Assembly (NCBI GenBank): GCA_036003045.1
Contig: DASYSS010000014.1
Span: 1-62,953, forward strand
Direction: 5' to 3'
DNA length: 62,953 nt
From: Gemmatimonadaceae bacterium
GTDB taxonomy: Bacteria; Gemmatimonadota; Gemmatimonadetes; Gemmatimonadales; Gemmatimonadaceae
The notes under the pieces were generated by a model, which saw only the letters and a list, made by a program, of their open reading frames with translations, was not told where the DNA came from and ran no database searches. Shown here piece by piece: positions 1 to 8,004 of this stretch. Numbering within the stretch: position 1 is the stretch's first letter; each line of letters begins with the position of its first letter. Made by a program: the position numbers and the translations under genes.

Positions 1-162
1 GGCCGGGCGAAGAGTTGGCCGCCCCGACGGCCATGGGCACCGGCGTCAACTACTTCACGTTCGACGTCGGCCTGTCGCTCCATACGCCGTTCGGCGGGAA
101 GCGATGGCGTCCACATGCCGTACGCGATCGTACCCGACGCGTCGTTCTCGCGGCGCGTGTAG
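1..162 (+). CDS. C-terminal end of a probable beta-barrel protein, frame-disrupted
   Basis: Reading from base 3, the translation has alternating aromatic and small residues (GVNYFTFDVGLSLHTPFGG) typical of an outer-membrane barrel strand. No stop precedes it, so the gene enters from the left. After about base 100 this frame turns arginine-rich. The +1 frame gives a sensible tail (DGVHMPYAIVPDASF) ending at TAG 160-162, 33 bases before the stop of the convergent lipoprotein gene. I infer one gene with a single-base indel near 93-103, which could be a true frameshift or a sequence error. The family is not identifiable from this fragment. Confidence 0.35.
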   Translation, partial: GRAKSWPPRRPWAPASTTSRSTSACRSIRRSAGSDGVHMPYAIVPDASFSRRV

Positions 163-195
163 TCGCCGCACGCACTGCGCCGAGACTTCCCCGGG

Positions 196-2451
196 TCAGC
201 GATGTGGGCGCCGGAAGAGTCGGCTTCGCGACGACGACGACGCAAACGTCCCCGCCGAATCCGCCGCTCCGGCTCCGACGATCTGCGCGTTGTCCACGGC
301 GCTCCCGCCAATGAACGGCAGAACGTTGCCGCTCACCGCGTTGACGTCCCACGAAACGCCCGTTCCGTTGACGAGCGCCCAAGCCGTGTTGTAGCCCGCA
401 CCGGTCAGATCCGGAATGTCGAGCGTCCATGTCGCGGGCACCGCGCCGGCGTATGCCGCGCTCATGAGCAACGATATGGAGTTCGAATTCTGAAAAAAGT
501 CGGCGGCGGCGCCTGCAGTGTACGTCGATTGCGTCGGGATCTGCGCACGCAGTCGGAGATACGGCGACGTGCCGAGGGTGGTCACCTTGGTCGCGACGCC
601 GAGCTGCGGTCCGAGCGAGATCGTCTGCACGCTCGGCGTATGTTGGATCGCCTGTATGAACCGGAATGAGGTTCCACCGGACGACGGCGCGGCGAAGACG
701 GAGATTTGGTGAAAGTCGCCCGCTTGAAGCTGTGTGTCGGGCAATCCGATGAACGGGAAGCCGAGGACCGGGCGGGGAGCGTCGGAATACGAGAAATATG
801 ATTCCGAGGGTCCGTTCACCGTGATCAGCGACGCGTCCAACTCGCCTTGGTCCGTTCCGAGATTCGGCACCACGATGCCGCCGAACACCGGAGTGAATCC
901 GTCGGTCGTGTTGTTGATGCTCAGGTCGATGGTGGGAATGTTGGCGTTGTTGCCGTAGTTCGTGCCGCGCCGGAGCACCATGCGATCCGTGTTTGGCGCC
1001 GTGACCAAAACGCGCGCTGAGATGAGATCTCGCACGCCCTTGGGCACGTTCGTGAGCGTGAAACCGTTTGTGTTGTTCGGCTTGATGAACTGCGCACCGC
1101 CGACGACGACGTTCACGATATTGGTAGAGTCGCCGGCTGCATTGAACGAGCCGGTGATTCGCTTCGTGCCGGTCGGCGCTCCGCCGCACGGATTGGCGAT
1201 CGCGATCGCTGCGATCTCGGCCGCGTTGCCGTAGAGCACCCTCGTCTCCATCGACGTGCCGTTCTTGAGCACGTAGGCGATCGCGCCGACGGAGTTGATC
1301 GTGAAGGTGAACGCGGTGTTCGTCGGCGTCACCTGGGTCCACGCCCCCGATCCGTTCTGGATCGCGAACCACACCGGGATCTGGTTCGTCTCGCAGGTCG
1401 CGTAGTTGAACGTCGTCGCGCCGCCGCCGGCTGCCGGCGAGACTTGCACGGCGAACGTCGTCGATTGCTGCGTCACACCGGTGCCCGTGCCGGTGATGGT
1501 GACGGGATAGTTGCCGGCGGGAAACGACGCCGCCGCGCTGACGGCCAGCGTGGATGTCGTGCCCGTGACGCTCGCTGGGTTTGGCGTCACCGTGAGACCG
1601 CTCGCCGCGCTCACGGCGAGATTCACCGGATCCGCGAATCCATTGATCCTCGAAAGCGTGAGGGTCGCGCTCGCGCTGGCCCCTCCAGCTTGCACGCTCA
1701 CCGGCACGGGCGAAACGGATAGTGCGATCGCCGGCAGCGTCGAGCTGAACGTCGCGGTGATGGTGTTGCCGAAGTCGTTCGGGGTGAACGTGCAGGTGAG
1801 CGCGGTGCCTGTGCACAAGCCCGCCCAACTCGTGAACGCGCTGCCCGCGGCCGGCGCCGCGGTGAGCGTGATTTGCGTCAATGCGTCGAACTGGCTGTTG
1901 CAGGTGCCGCCACAGTTGATGCCGGCGGGGCTGGATGTGACGGTCCCCGTCCCGGAGCCTGCCTTCAACACGGCCACGCCCGGCCGCCCGTTCCGCACGG
2001 CGAGATTGATTGACGGAGTTGTTCCGTTGAGGCCGAGCGTATCATGGCCGACCAAGGGCACAAGATTGGGCTGCTCGCTCGTCACGATGTCCGCGTCGCT
2101 GGCAGCGGCAATCGTGACGGTCGTCGAGGAAACTCCGGGGGCGAGTGAGGGCGGATCGAATGCCGCGGTGAGGCCCTTGGACAAGAACGGGATGACAAAG
2201 GTCACCGTTGCTCCCTGAGCCGCGGAGCCGTTGCGCACGAGCGTGACCGTGGCGGTCGCGCTCTTGCCTTGCACGACGCTGAGACTCGCCGGCGAGATGG
2301 TGACCGTGGACCCATCGCCCACAAATCCGGTGCTTCCACCAGTTCCTGTGGGGTCACCGCCTCCGCAGCCACCGATGAGCGCGAGCAAGACTGCCGCCGG
2401 CGCAGAGCGAAGAGCTCCGCGTTGTGCAACGCGAACGCCGTTCATTTTCAT
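196..2451 (-). CDS. Large surface lipoprotein with bacterial repeat (InlB-like) and Ig-like domains
   Basis: The predicted protein has about 751 residues. I start at the ATG at 2451, where a basic n-region and hydrophobic stretch lead to a lipobox-like LIGGC; an upstream start in the same frame would add 31 residues without a signal. The mature part begins with a Gly/Thr/Ser linker. A module around residues 150-230 has GTVTSSPAGINCGGTC and a paired SWAGLC, matching the cysteine-containing bacterial repeat domain of surface proteins. A following module contains GFADPVNLAVS and SFPAGNYPVTITG, matching a common Ig-like bacterial repeat. The C-terminal half is unrecognised. It is most likely an exported, lipid-anchored adhesion or scaffold protein; no catalytic motif is visible. 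The last 10-15 residues are Arg/Ser-rich and may be poorly conserved. Confidence 0.8.
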   Translation of the reverse strand: MKMNGVRVAQRGALRSAPAAVLLALIGGCGGGDPTGTGGSTGFVGDGSTVTISPASLSVVQGKSATATVTLVRNGSAAQGATVTFVIPFLSKGLTAAFDPPSLAPGVSSTTVTIAAASDADIVTSEQPNLVPLVGHDTLGLNGTTPSINLAVRNGRPGVAVLKAGSGTGTVTSSPAGINCGGTCNSQFDALTQITLTAAPAAGSAFTSWAGLCTGTALTCTFTPNDFGNTITATFSSTLPAIALSVSPVPVSVQAGGASASATLTLSRINGFADPVNLAVSAASGLTVTPNPASVTGTTSTLAVSAAASFPAGNYPVTITGTGTGVTQQSTTFAVQVSPAAGGGATTFNYATCETNQIPVWFAIQNGSGAWTQVTPTNTAFTFTINSVGAIAYVLKNGTSMETRVLYGNAAEIAAIAIANPCGGAPTGTKRITGSFNAAGDSTNIVNVVVGGAQFIKPNNTNGFTLTNVPKGVRDLISARVLVTAPNTDRMVLRRGTNYGNNANIPTIDLSINNTTDGFTPVFGGIVVPNLGTDQGELDASLITVNGPSESYFSYSDAPRPVLGFPFIGLPDTQLQAGDFHQISVFAAPSSGGTSFRFIQAIQHTPSVQTISLGPQLGVATKVTTLGTSPYLRLRAQIPTQSTYTAGAAADFFQNSNSISLLMSAAYAGAVPATWTLDIPDLTGAGYNTAWALVNGTGVSWDVNAVSGNVLPFIGGSAVDNAQIVGAGAADSAGTFASSSSRSRLFRRPHR

Positions 2452-2716
2452 GGACACAGGCCGGCCGGGCCGGATCTCGGGTGGGTGGGAGCCGGGGAGA
2501 TTCGCAATCAAGAATTCTTGGCTGCGAGTGCTCAAAGAGAGCACGCCGGGCGGCCGTCCGCAATTCGAAGAACGCGCCGTGTGCTTCGCGGCGGGCGACG
2601 GCGATCTCGCGCAGCCGCGCCGCGCTCATGGCGGACAGCTGCCGGGCGAGAATGTCTTCCCCCTGCGCGTACGCCTCGAACGGGTTGAGCACAGCGGCGG
2701 GCGCCGCTTCTCTCAC
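2354..2716 (-). CDS. Hypothetical protein, possibly missing its 5-prime end
   Basis: A GTG at 2716 is the first usual start codon, but the same frame stays open up to a TGA near 3008. That upstream part reads like normal protein (for example QTLFQRDGARDEGDDFASEI), so the true gene is probably longer and has lost, or hides, its start. The middle contains FEAYAQGEDILARQLSAMS and LREIAVARREAHGAFFELR, which look helical. The 3-prime end overlaps the start of the downstream lipoprotein gene by about 100 bases, and its last 30 residues may not be real. I recognise no family. Confidence 0.35.
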   Translation of the reverse strand: MREAAPAAVLNPFEAYAQGEDILARQLSAMSAARLREIAVARREAHGAFFELRTAARRALFEHSQPRILDCESPRLPPTRDPARPACVHENERRSRCTTRSSSLCAGGSLARAHRWLRRR

Positions 2717-3042
2717 CGACGGCAGCGGCGCCGGCTCATCGAAGCTCGGTGTCGCGGCGACCGGGTCGTTTTTCGACGACTCGAGTCGGATTGAGCGCGC
2801 GTTGAAGCGCGCCAGGTGAGCCTGGCTGCCCTCGACGATCTCGCTAGCGAAATCGTCGCCCTCGTCTCGCGCACCATCCCGTTGAAAGAGCGTCTGACGC
2901 TGCGCGGAAGCAGCCGCGCGATCGCTCAGCGCTTTCCGACTCGGCGCGAAAGCGGCCGGCCCAGGCGAGTACTTCCTCTCCCAATCACGACGTTGTAAGT
3001 CAAGGGATCACCGTTCTCGATTCCCATGTCCCGAGGCCAGCG

Positions 3043-3474
3043 ATGAGCATTGAGTGGCGAGCCGCAGCAGCCTTCGCAGCGACCACGCTGGTTCTCGCGT
3101 GTTCGCCGGCGAAGACCGCGCCCGATCCAGACGCCGCGAAACCGACGGTTACTGCGGCCGACCTTCGAAACCCCAATGAGCCGATCGAGGTGGTGCTGCA
3201 GCGGAAAGCTCCCGGTCTGGTGATCACGCGGGTCGGAGACGAGATCGTGGTACAAATACGCGGGAGCTCGTCGTACAACGGGACTGCGACTCCGCCCCTG
3301 TACGTGCTCAACGGTTTGCCGTTCCGGCCCGGCACCGCCGGCGTTCTGAGCGGCATCAATCCCGCCGACATCGAAACCATCAAGCTCCTCCGGCCCTCTG
3401 AGGCCGGTCTCTATGGAATCGAGGGCGCCAACGGCGTCATCGTCATCACCACGAAGAAGGGCGGAAAGCCGTAA
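3043..3474 (+). CDS. TonB-dependent receptor plug-domain lipoprotein
   Basis: A 143-residue protein with a short signal peptide and a lipobox-like VLACS near residue 20. The rest matches the plug domain of SusC/RagA-type TonB-dependent receptors: PLYVLNGLPF in the middle, INPADIETIKLL, then GANGVIVITTKKG at the end. Full receptors carry this domain in front of a 22-strand barrel; here the protein stops straight after the plug, so it is a stand-alone plug lipoprotein. Such short proteins are known in Bacteroidota and Gemmatimonadota, without a clear role. The ATG at 3043 has a GAGG about seven bases upstream. A degraded copy of its last 20 codons lies at 7853-7918. Confidence 0.8.
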   Translation: MSIEWRAAAAFAATTLVLACSPAKTAPDPDAAKPTVTAADLRNPNEPIEVVLQRKAPGLVITRVGDEIVVQIRGSSSYNGTATPPLYVLNGLPFRPGTAGVLSGINPADIETIKLLRPSEAGLYGIEGANGVIVITTKKGGKP

Positions 3475-3679
3475 CGGAAGAAGCTGCGCATCGGGCCGGC
3501 TCAAGGCGGACCGACGCTCGCCATCGTGGCAGGAAAGCTTGCCGCGGACCTACTGTTCGATGTGCCAGTGATCTTCATGTATGAACACAAGCGAGGTTGG
3601 CACAGGGCGAGCCTAAGGCGCTGATGGACCGCCGTCCGCGCAGCGAGATCCCGTATTCGGCAACGCCGACGCCGCCAGA

Positions 3680-3717
3680 AGGGGCGCGTCGTAGGCGCGC
3701 CTCTCTCTATAGAGGAA
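3680..3717. terminator. Hairpin cluster between convergent genes
   Basis: GGCGCG (3683-3688) pairs with CGCGCC (3696-3701), extended by wobble pairs, and is followed by a CT-rich run. A second small hairpin, CCTCT...AGAGG, overlaps it. It lies between the plug lipoprotein and the convergent kinase gene, so it may terminate both. Confidence 0.4.
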
Positions 3718-3731
3718 TCAAGGATGGGCCG

Positions 3732-6509
3732 TCATCTTCCCGCCGGCGGTTGAGATATCGGCCACGGGCGCGCGAGGGGACACCGTTCGATTTCGAGATC
3801 GTGCATCGCGGCGCGAAAGCGTTCGTCGGACCACAACGGATCGATGAGCGGATTGCAGCCGAACCCGTTCAGTAAATTGAGCCAGCTCCGTCTGCCCTGC
3901 TCGGTCGACAGCAGACGCACGATGGGCTCGCGGTCGCCGAACACCAAATCGGCGAACGCCGCTTCGACGCCATCCGATCGATCACCCTCCGGACCGTGCA
4001 ATTGCTCGCGAACGCGTCCGGCGTCGCGCCACCGCCCGGCCGCGGCATAGGCGAGAACTTGCAGCGCACGTGTGCCGCCACGTTCCGGGTACAGTTGCTC
4101 ATGCCGCTCGAGCGTTTGCACCGCGCTGTCCGGCTGACCGGCGAAAATCTGAAGGGTGCCGAGCACATGCAGTCCGAGCGAGAAGGTCGAATCGAACGCG
4201 AGAACGCGGCGTGCCTCCGCGAAGGCCTCGGGGAAGCGTCGTGCGGCGAGGAAGCCGAGAACCAACGCGGTTCCCGCTGATTTGGCCAGCGGATCGAGTT
4301 GCGTCGCCTGACGAAGCTCGGCGACGCCTTCGTCTGTGTGCCCCGTGAAGACGAGCATCATTCCGAAGGCGTGATGCGCGTACTGATTCGACGGTTCTAT
4401 GCTGAGCGCCTTTCGATAGCTTGCGACGGCGGCGCCGAAGCGCATCTGTCTGTCGAGCGCCAAGGCCAGCGCGACACGCGAATCCGCCAGCGTCGAGTCG
4501 ATCTCCATGGCACGTGTGGCGCTCGCGGCAGTCAGAGCGGTCGCCGAATCGGTTGGATCGACAACGTATGCACTCAAAACGTCGTACGCCAGCGCCAGCC
4601 CGGCATAAGCGCGCGCGAAGCTCGAGTCCCGGGCGGTTGCCTGCTGGAAATACAGAATTGCCCGCGCGACGTTCGCCGCGCCCCGCTCGAGCCAGTAATA
4701 CCGTCCTTTCAGGTAGAGGTAATACGCCGCCGTGTCGGCCGTTCCACGCGTGCTCGCGGTGGCGAACGCCGCGGCCGGGTGTCCGCCAAGTGCGGGACTG
4801 AGCGCACCGACGATAGCGCGTGTCAGATCGTCCTGGACGCGAAAAACGTCGCCCGAGTGACTCTCGAACATGCTGTCGAGCACCACCTTGCCGTCCGCCG
4901 CGCTCACGAGCTGCGTCGTGACCCGCAGGCGATCATCCGCGCGGCGAACCGCGCCCGTGATGATCGCGCCGACGCCGAGCGCGCGGCCGATTTCCTGAGC
5001 GGAGATCGCTTTGTGCTTGAACGCGTAACTTGACGTCCGCCCGGCGACGCGAAGGCCGGGCAGATTCGCGAGGGCGTGCGCCAGCTCGTCGGTGAGTCCG
5101 TCGCTGAAATACTCGTCGGCCGCGACACCATCCGTGTTCTCGAATGGAACGACCGCCACCGTCCGCATCGCCGCCGCAGCGGCCGTCGCCTCGTCGCGAG
5201 GCGCTGCACCGCCACGGCGTGTACCGCGCATGATAACGGTGAGCGCGGCAGCGATGACGACAAGGCCGACCATGCCCACGGCGATCCGTCGTCGCCGCGA
5301 CGTCCATCGAGTCGTCGTCGAACGCGTCGCAATGTTCGCCGATGAACCGAGCGTCGGTCTGACGGCGTCGAGCGCGGCGAGGACCTCGTCGGCTGACTGC
5401 GGGCGGGCCGCCGGATCCTTCTCGAGGCACTTCATGACGACGGCGGCCAGGTCGGCCGGAAGGTCGCGGCGGCGCGCGTCGATCGGCTGAGGAGTCTCCG
5501 ACAAATGAGCGGCGATGATCGCGGCTCCGGAGCGCGAGCCGAACGGATGTGTGCCGGCGAGAGCCTCGTATGCCACGACGCCGAACGCGTAGAGATCAGC
5601 GCGATGGTCGACGGCAGCGTCGCCGAGGGCCTGTTCGGGCGCCATGTACGCCGGCGTCCCGAGCGACGTGCCGATGTCGGTAAGGGTGATCGCCGCATCG
5701 CGCGCGCCCACGACGCTCCGCTGACGTGCGTGGCGGACGGCGCGCGCGATCCCGAAGTCGGCGACGACCGCGTGGTCATCAGCGAGCAGAATGTTCGCCG
5801 GCTTGATGTCGCGATGCACGATGCCATGCCGATGCGCGTACCCGAGCGCGCTCGCCACGTCGCGCATCATCCGCAGCGTCGCGTCGATAGGCACCGGCGC
5901 CCGCGCGAGGCGGTCGCGCAGCGTCTCGCCGTCGATGTACGGCATCACATAGTACAACAATCCATCCACCTCGCCGGAATCGTGAAGCGGCAGGATATGT
6001 GGATGGGTCAATCCGGCCGTGACGCGGATCTCCCGGAGAAATCGCTCGGCGCTCAGCGCCACGCCTAGTGCCGGGTTCAACACCTTGACGGCGACGCGGC
6101 GTTCGTGCCGGAGATCGCGAGCGAGATATACCGCCGCCATACCGCCGCGGCCGAGCTCACGTTCGATCTCGTAATGACCGCCCAGCGCCGCGCGCAATCG
6201 CGTCGCGACCCCGTCGGACGGTTCGCTCTCGGCAACGCCATCAGTTGTCCACGGCGCGTTGCTGCCGTCGAGCAAAGCAGCCGCGAACGCCGAGGCGGGC
6301 CTGTCGAGGAACGATGCGGATGTCGCGGCGTGCTCGCAGGCGTCAACGTGCGACGAGACTGCCGCGCGCAGCGCGCTGTCCTCTCCACACGATCGTTCGA
6401 TGAACCCGGCGCGCATCTCCGGCGACAATGCGAGCGCCGATTCGACCAGTTCGCGTATCTTCGACCATCGATGCGAGTCCGTACCTAGCGGGCGCGGGAA
6501 ATCCGTCAT
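3732..6509 (-). CDS. Membrane-anchored serine/threonine protein kinase with TolB-like and TPR domains
   Basis: A protein of 925 residues. The start is the ATG at 6509, which shares ATGA with the stop of the upstream sigma-factor gene. Residues 1-110 form a helical N-terminal region often seen in these kinases. The kinase domain runs from about 111 to 375: glycine loop GRGGMAAVY, catalytic lysine VAVKVL, HRDIKPANILL, DFGIA, APEQ. A transmembrane helix follows near 405-425 (GMVGLVVIAAALTVIM). The outer part starts with AVVPFENT, a TolB-N/FlgO-like domain that often acts as a sensor half in such kinases, and continues with TPR-like helices to the end. It probably senses an envelope signal and phosphorylates Ser/Thr residues in the cytoplasm, perhaps acting on the sigma factor made from the same operon; that link is inferred from context. 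Confidence 0.93.
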   Translation of the reverse strand: MTDFPRPLGTDSHRWSKIRELVESALALSPEMRAGFIERSCGEDSALRAAVSSHVDACEHAATSASFLDRPASAFAAALLDGSNAPWTTDGVAESEPSDGVATRLRAALGGHYEIERELGRGGMAAVYLARDLRHERRVAVKVLNPALGVALSAERFLREIRVTAGLTHPHILPLHDSGEVDGLLYYVMPYIDGETLRDRLARAPVPIDATLRMMRDVASALGYAHRHGIVHRDIKPANILLADDHAVVADFGIARAVRHARQRSVVGARDAAITLTDIGTSLGTPAYMAPEQALGDAAVDHRADLYAFGVVAYEALAGTHPFGSRSGAAIIAAHLSETPQPIDARRRDLPADLAAVVMKCLEKDPAARPQSADEVLAALDAVRPTLGSSANIATRSTTTRWTSRRRRIAVGMVGLVVIAAALTVIMRGTRRGGAAPRDEATAAAAAMRTVAVVPFENTDGVAADEYFSDGLTDELAHALANLPGLRVAGRTSSYAFKHKAISAQEIGRALGVGAIITGAVRRADDRLRVTTQLVSAADGKVVLDSMFESHSGDVFRVQDDLTRAIVGALSPALGGHPAAAFATASTRGTADTAAYYLYLKGRYYWLERGAANVARAILYFQQATARDSSFARAYAGLALAYDVLSAYVVDPTDSATALTAASATRAMEIDSTLADSRVALALALDRQMRFGAAVASYRKALSIEPSNQYAHHAFGMMLVFTGHTDEGVAELRQATQLDPLAKSAGTALVLGFLAARRFPEAFAEARRVLAFDSTFSLGLHVLGTLQIFAGQPDSAVQTLERHEQLYPERGGTRALQVLAYAAAGRWRDAGRVREQLHGPEGDRSDGVEAAFADLVFGDREPIVRLLSTEQGRRSWLNLLNGFGCNPLIDPLWSDERFRAAMHDLEIERCPLARPWPISQPPAGR

Positions 6510-7114
6510 ACGTCGTCGGTGTGGAGGGCGCGATACAGCCAGCCCTTGGCGATCACCCAGTCGCTCGCCACGGTTCGTCGCGACACGCCGAGCACCTCGG
6601 CTGTTTCCTCTTCGGTAAGGCCGCCGAAGAATCGGCATTCGACGACTCGAGCCAGGCGTGCGTCCATCGTGGCTAGGCGCTCGAGCGCGTCATCGAGCGC
6701 GAGCAACTCGTCGCGCTGTGCCGCGACTGACAACGCGTCGCCTCCTCCGGAGTCCGCTTCTTCCAACGAGACGCGCTCTTGTCGCGGGCCCCCGCGTCGC
6801 GCGGCCCCATGGCGGCGCGCATAATCGACGAGCACCCGCCGCATCACCCGCGCGGCGATTCCGAAGAACTGACCTTGACTGCTCCAGTTCGAATCCTGCT
6901 CGGCGAGCCGTAGGTATGCCTCGTGGACGAGCGCCGTCGTGGAAAGAGTGTGCCCAGCCGGCTCGGCGCCAAGCTGATAGTGGGCGAGGCGCCGAAGCTC
7001 CGCGTACACCAATGGAATCAACCGCTCCATGCCTTCTGGCGCGCCTCGGCGCAGCATGGCCAGGGCAGCGGTGATCTCCTCCGCGTGATCCTGTGACGGC
7101 ACGGTGCGTTGCAC
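6506..7114 (-). CDS. ECF RNA polymerase sigma factor
   Basis: About 202 residues from a GTG at 7114; a shorter start cannot be excluded, and no clear ribosome-binding site is seen. Region 2 includes LIPLVYAELRRLAHYQL and LVHEAYLRL, and region 4 ends with GLTEEETAEVLGVSRRTV, a helix-turn-helix for the -35 element. This is the ECF subgroup with the RLAxxQL/HEAYLRL signature that is usually encoded beside a Pkn2-type kinase. Translational coupling to the kinase gene (4-base overlap) fits a sigma factor controlled by phosphorylation rather than by a classical anti-sigma factor, and no anti-sigma gene is visible. It presumably directs transcription of a regulon that cannot be named from this window. 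Confidence 0.9.
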   Translation of the reverse strand: MQRTVPSQDHAEEITAALAMLRRGAPEGMERLIPLVYAELRRLAHYQLGAEPAGHTLSTTALVHEAYLRLAEQDSNWSSQGQFFGIAARVMRRVLVDYARRHGAARRGGPRQERVSLEEADSGGGDALSVAAQRDELLALDDALERLATMDARLARVVECRFFGGLTEEETAEVLGVSRRTVASDWVIAKGWLYRALHTDDV

Positions 7115-7246
7115 GATTCGGGTTGGTTCTGCGCGTGTGCTTATGCGGCTTCCGCGCCGACTCTAGCCGGTGGCCGAACCTACGCCTGGCCCAGTGGCCC
7201 GGCAATAGGATCTCGCTGCCAACGTCAACCCCATTCGGAGAATCGT

Positions 7247-7774
7247 ATGCGACATCACCAGACGCTCGTCCTCTTACTGATGCTTGGCATCGCCGCTTGT
7301 GGCTCCGATGCATCACGCGATCCCGTTTCGCCCATCAGCCCGCAACTGCCGACGAGAGAACGCGCGTCCGGCACAACCACGACGCTGACCATCCGCGGCT
7401 CTGTGAAGAGCTCGGAGACGGATACCTACCAAGCGGAGACGAACAGCCTCGTCGTGCACCTGAGCGGAGTGGGCGTCGCTTCGCACCTTGGTCGGTTCAC
7501 GTTCGTTGATGACGGAGTCGCGTCTCTCGTCACGGGTGTCGGAACTGGAAGCGTCACGTACACGGCCGCGGACGGAGCTGCGCTCACGGGCAGCGCATCG
7601 GGCGGGGCCGTGATCGTCGGCGACATCGCCGAGATCACCGATACCATAACGATCACGGGTGGCACGGGCCGGTTCGCCAGCGCCACCGGCGTCATGACTT
7701 CGATCAGGCGCCTCGATCTGGGAACGCTGCTGTCGTCCGGCTCGTTCGAAGGGGTGATCGATCTCGCGAAATAA
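7247..7774 (+). CDS. Secreted lipoprotein of unknown function
   Basis: A 175-residue protein. The ATG at 7247 has CGGAG six bases upstream. The signal peptide ends at a lipobox (LGIAACG). The mature chain is rich in Thr, Gly and Val, with beta-strand patterns and the element ITGGTGRFASATGVM close to the end. That element recurs in extracytoplasmic beta-barrel-fold proteins distantly related to allene-oxide-cyclase-like domains, so a small beta barrel is a fair structural guess. No catalytic residues are evident. The gene is divergent from the sigma-kinase operon. Confidence 0.7.
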   Translation: MRHHQTLVLLLMLGIAACGSDASRDPVSPISPQLPTRERASGTTTTLTIRGSVKSSETDTYQAETNSLVVHLSGVGVASHLGRFTFVDDGVASLVTGVGTGSVTYTAADGAALTGSASGGAVIVGDIAEITDTITITGGTGRFASATGVMTSIRRLDLGTLLSSGSFEGVIDLAK

Positions 7775-7852
7775 CGCGATTGTCGCCGCCCCAGTAGATG
7801 AGCAGGGCGGCGACAGCCATGGCCGTCGGTTACACGATCGGCGGAACGCGCC

Positions 7853-7918
7853 TCACGGCCTTCCGCCCTTCTTCGTCGTGATCGCGACGACACCGTTGGC
7901 GCCCAATCCTTGCAACGC
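7853..7918 (-). pseudogene. Remnant of a TonB-plug-domain gene (last 21 codons)
   Basis: On the minus strand the translation reads GLGANGVVAITTKKGGRP followed by TGA. This matches the final residues of the plug lipoprotein at 3043-3474 (GIEGANGVIVITTKKGGKP) almost residue for residue. A stop lies immediately upstream and no further similarity is seen, so only the 3-prime tip of a former gene survives. Confidence 0.6.
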
Positions 7919-7935
7919 TCAACGAGAGAGAATCA

Positions 7936-7965
7936 CGAACGGCCGCCCATCGAGGCGGCCGTTCG
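7936..7965. terminator. Perfect 12-bp inverted repeat
   Basis: CGAACGGCCGCC pairs perfectly with GGCGGCCGTTCG around a six-base loop. It sits between convergent genes ending at 7774 and 8005. No T-run follows on the plus strand; a CT-rich stretch follows on the minus strand, so it would fit the end of the phosphoesterase transcript. Confidence 0.6.
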
Positions 7966-8004
7966 CGCAAAATCCCAGCACCGACGCCCCGCTTCGGGCT
8001 CGCG

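Noticed and set aside
50..1828. Minus-strand frame of almost 600 codons
   Set aside because: Out of frame with the surface lipoprotein and Arg/His-rich; the lipoprotein frame has the domains.
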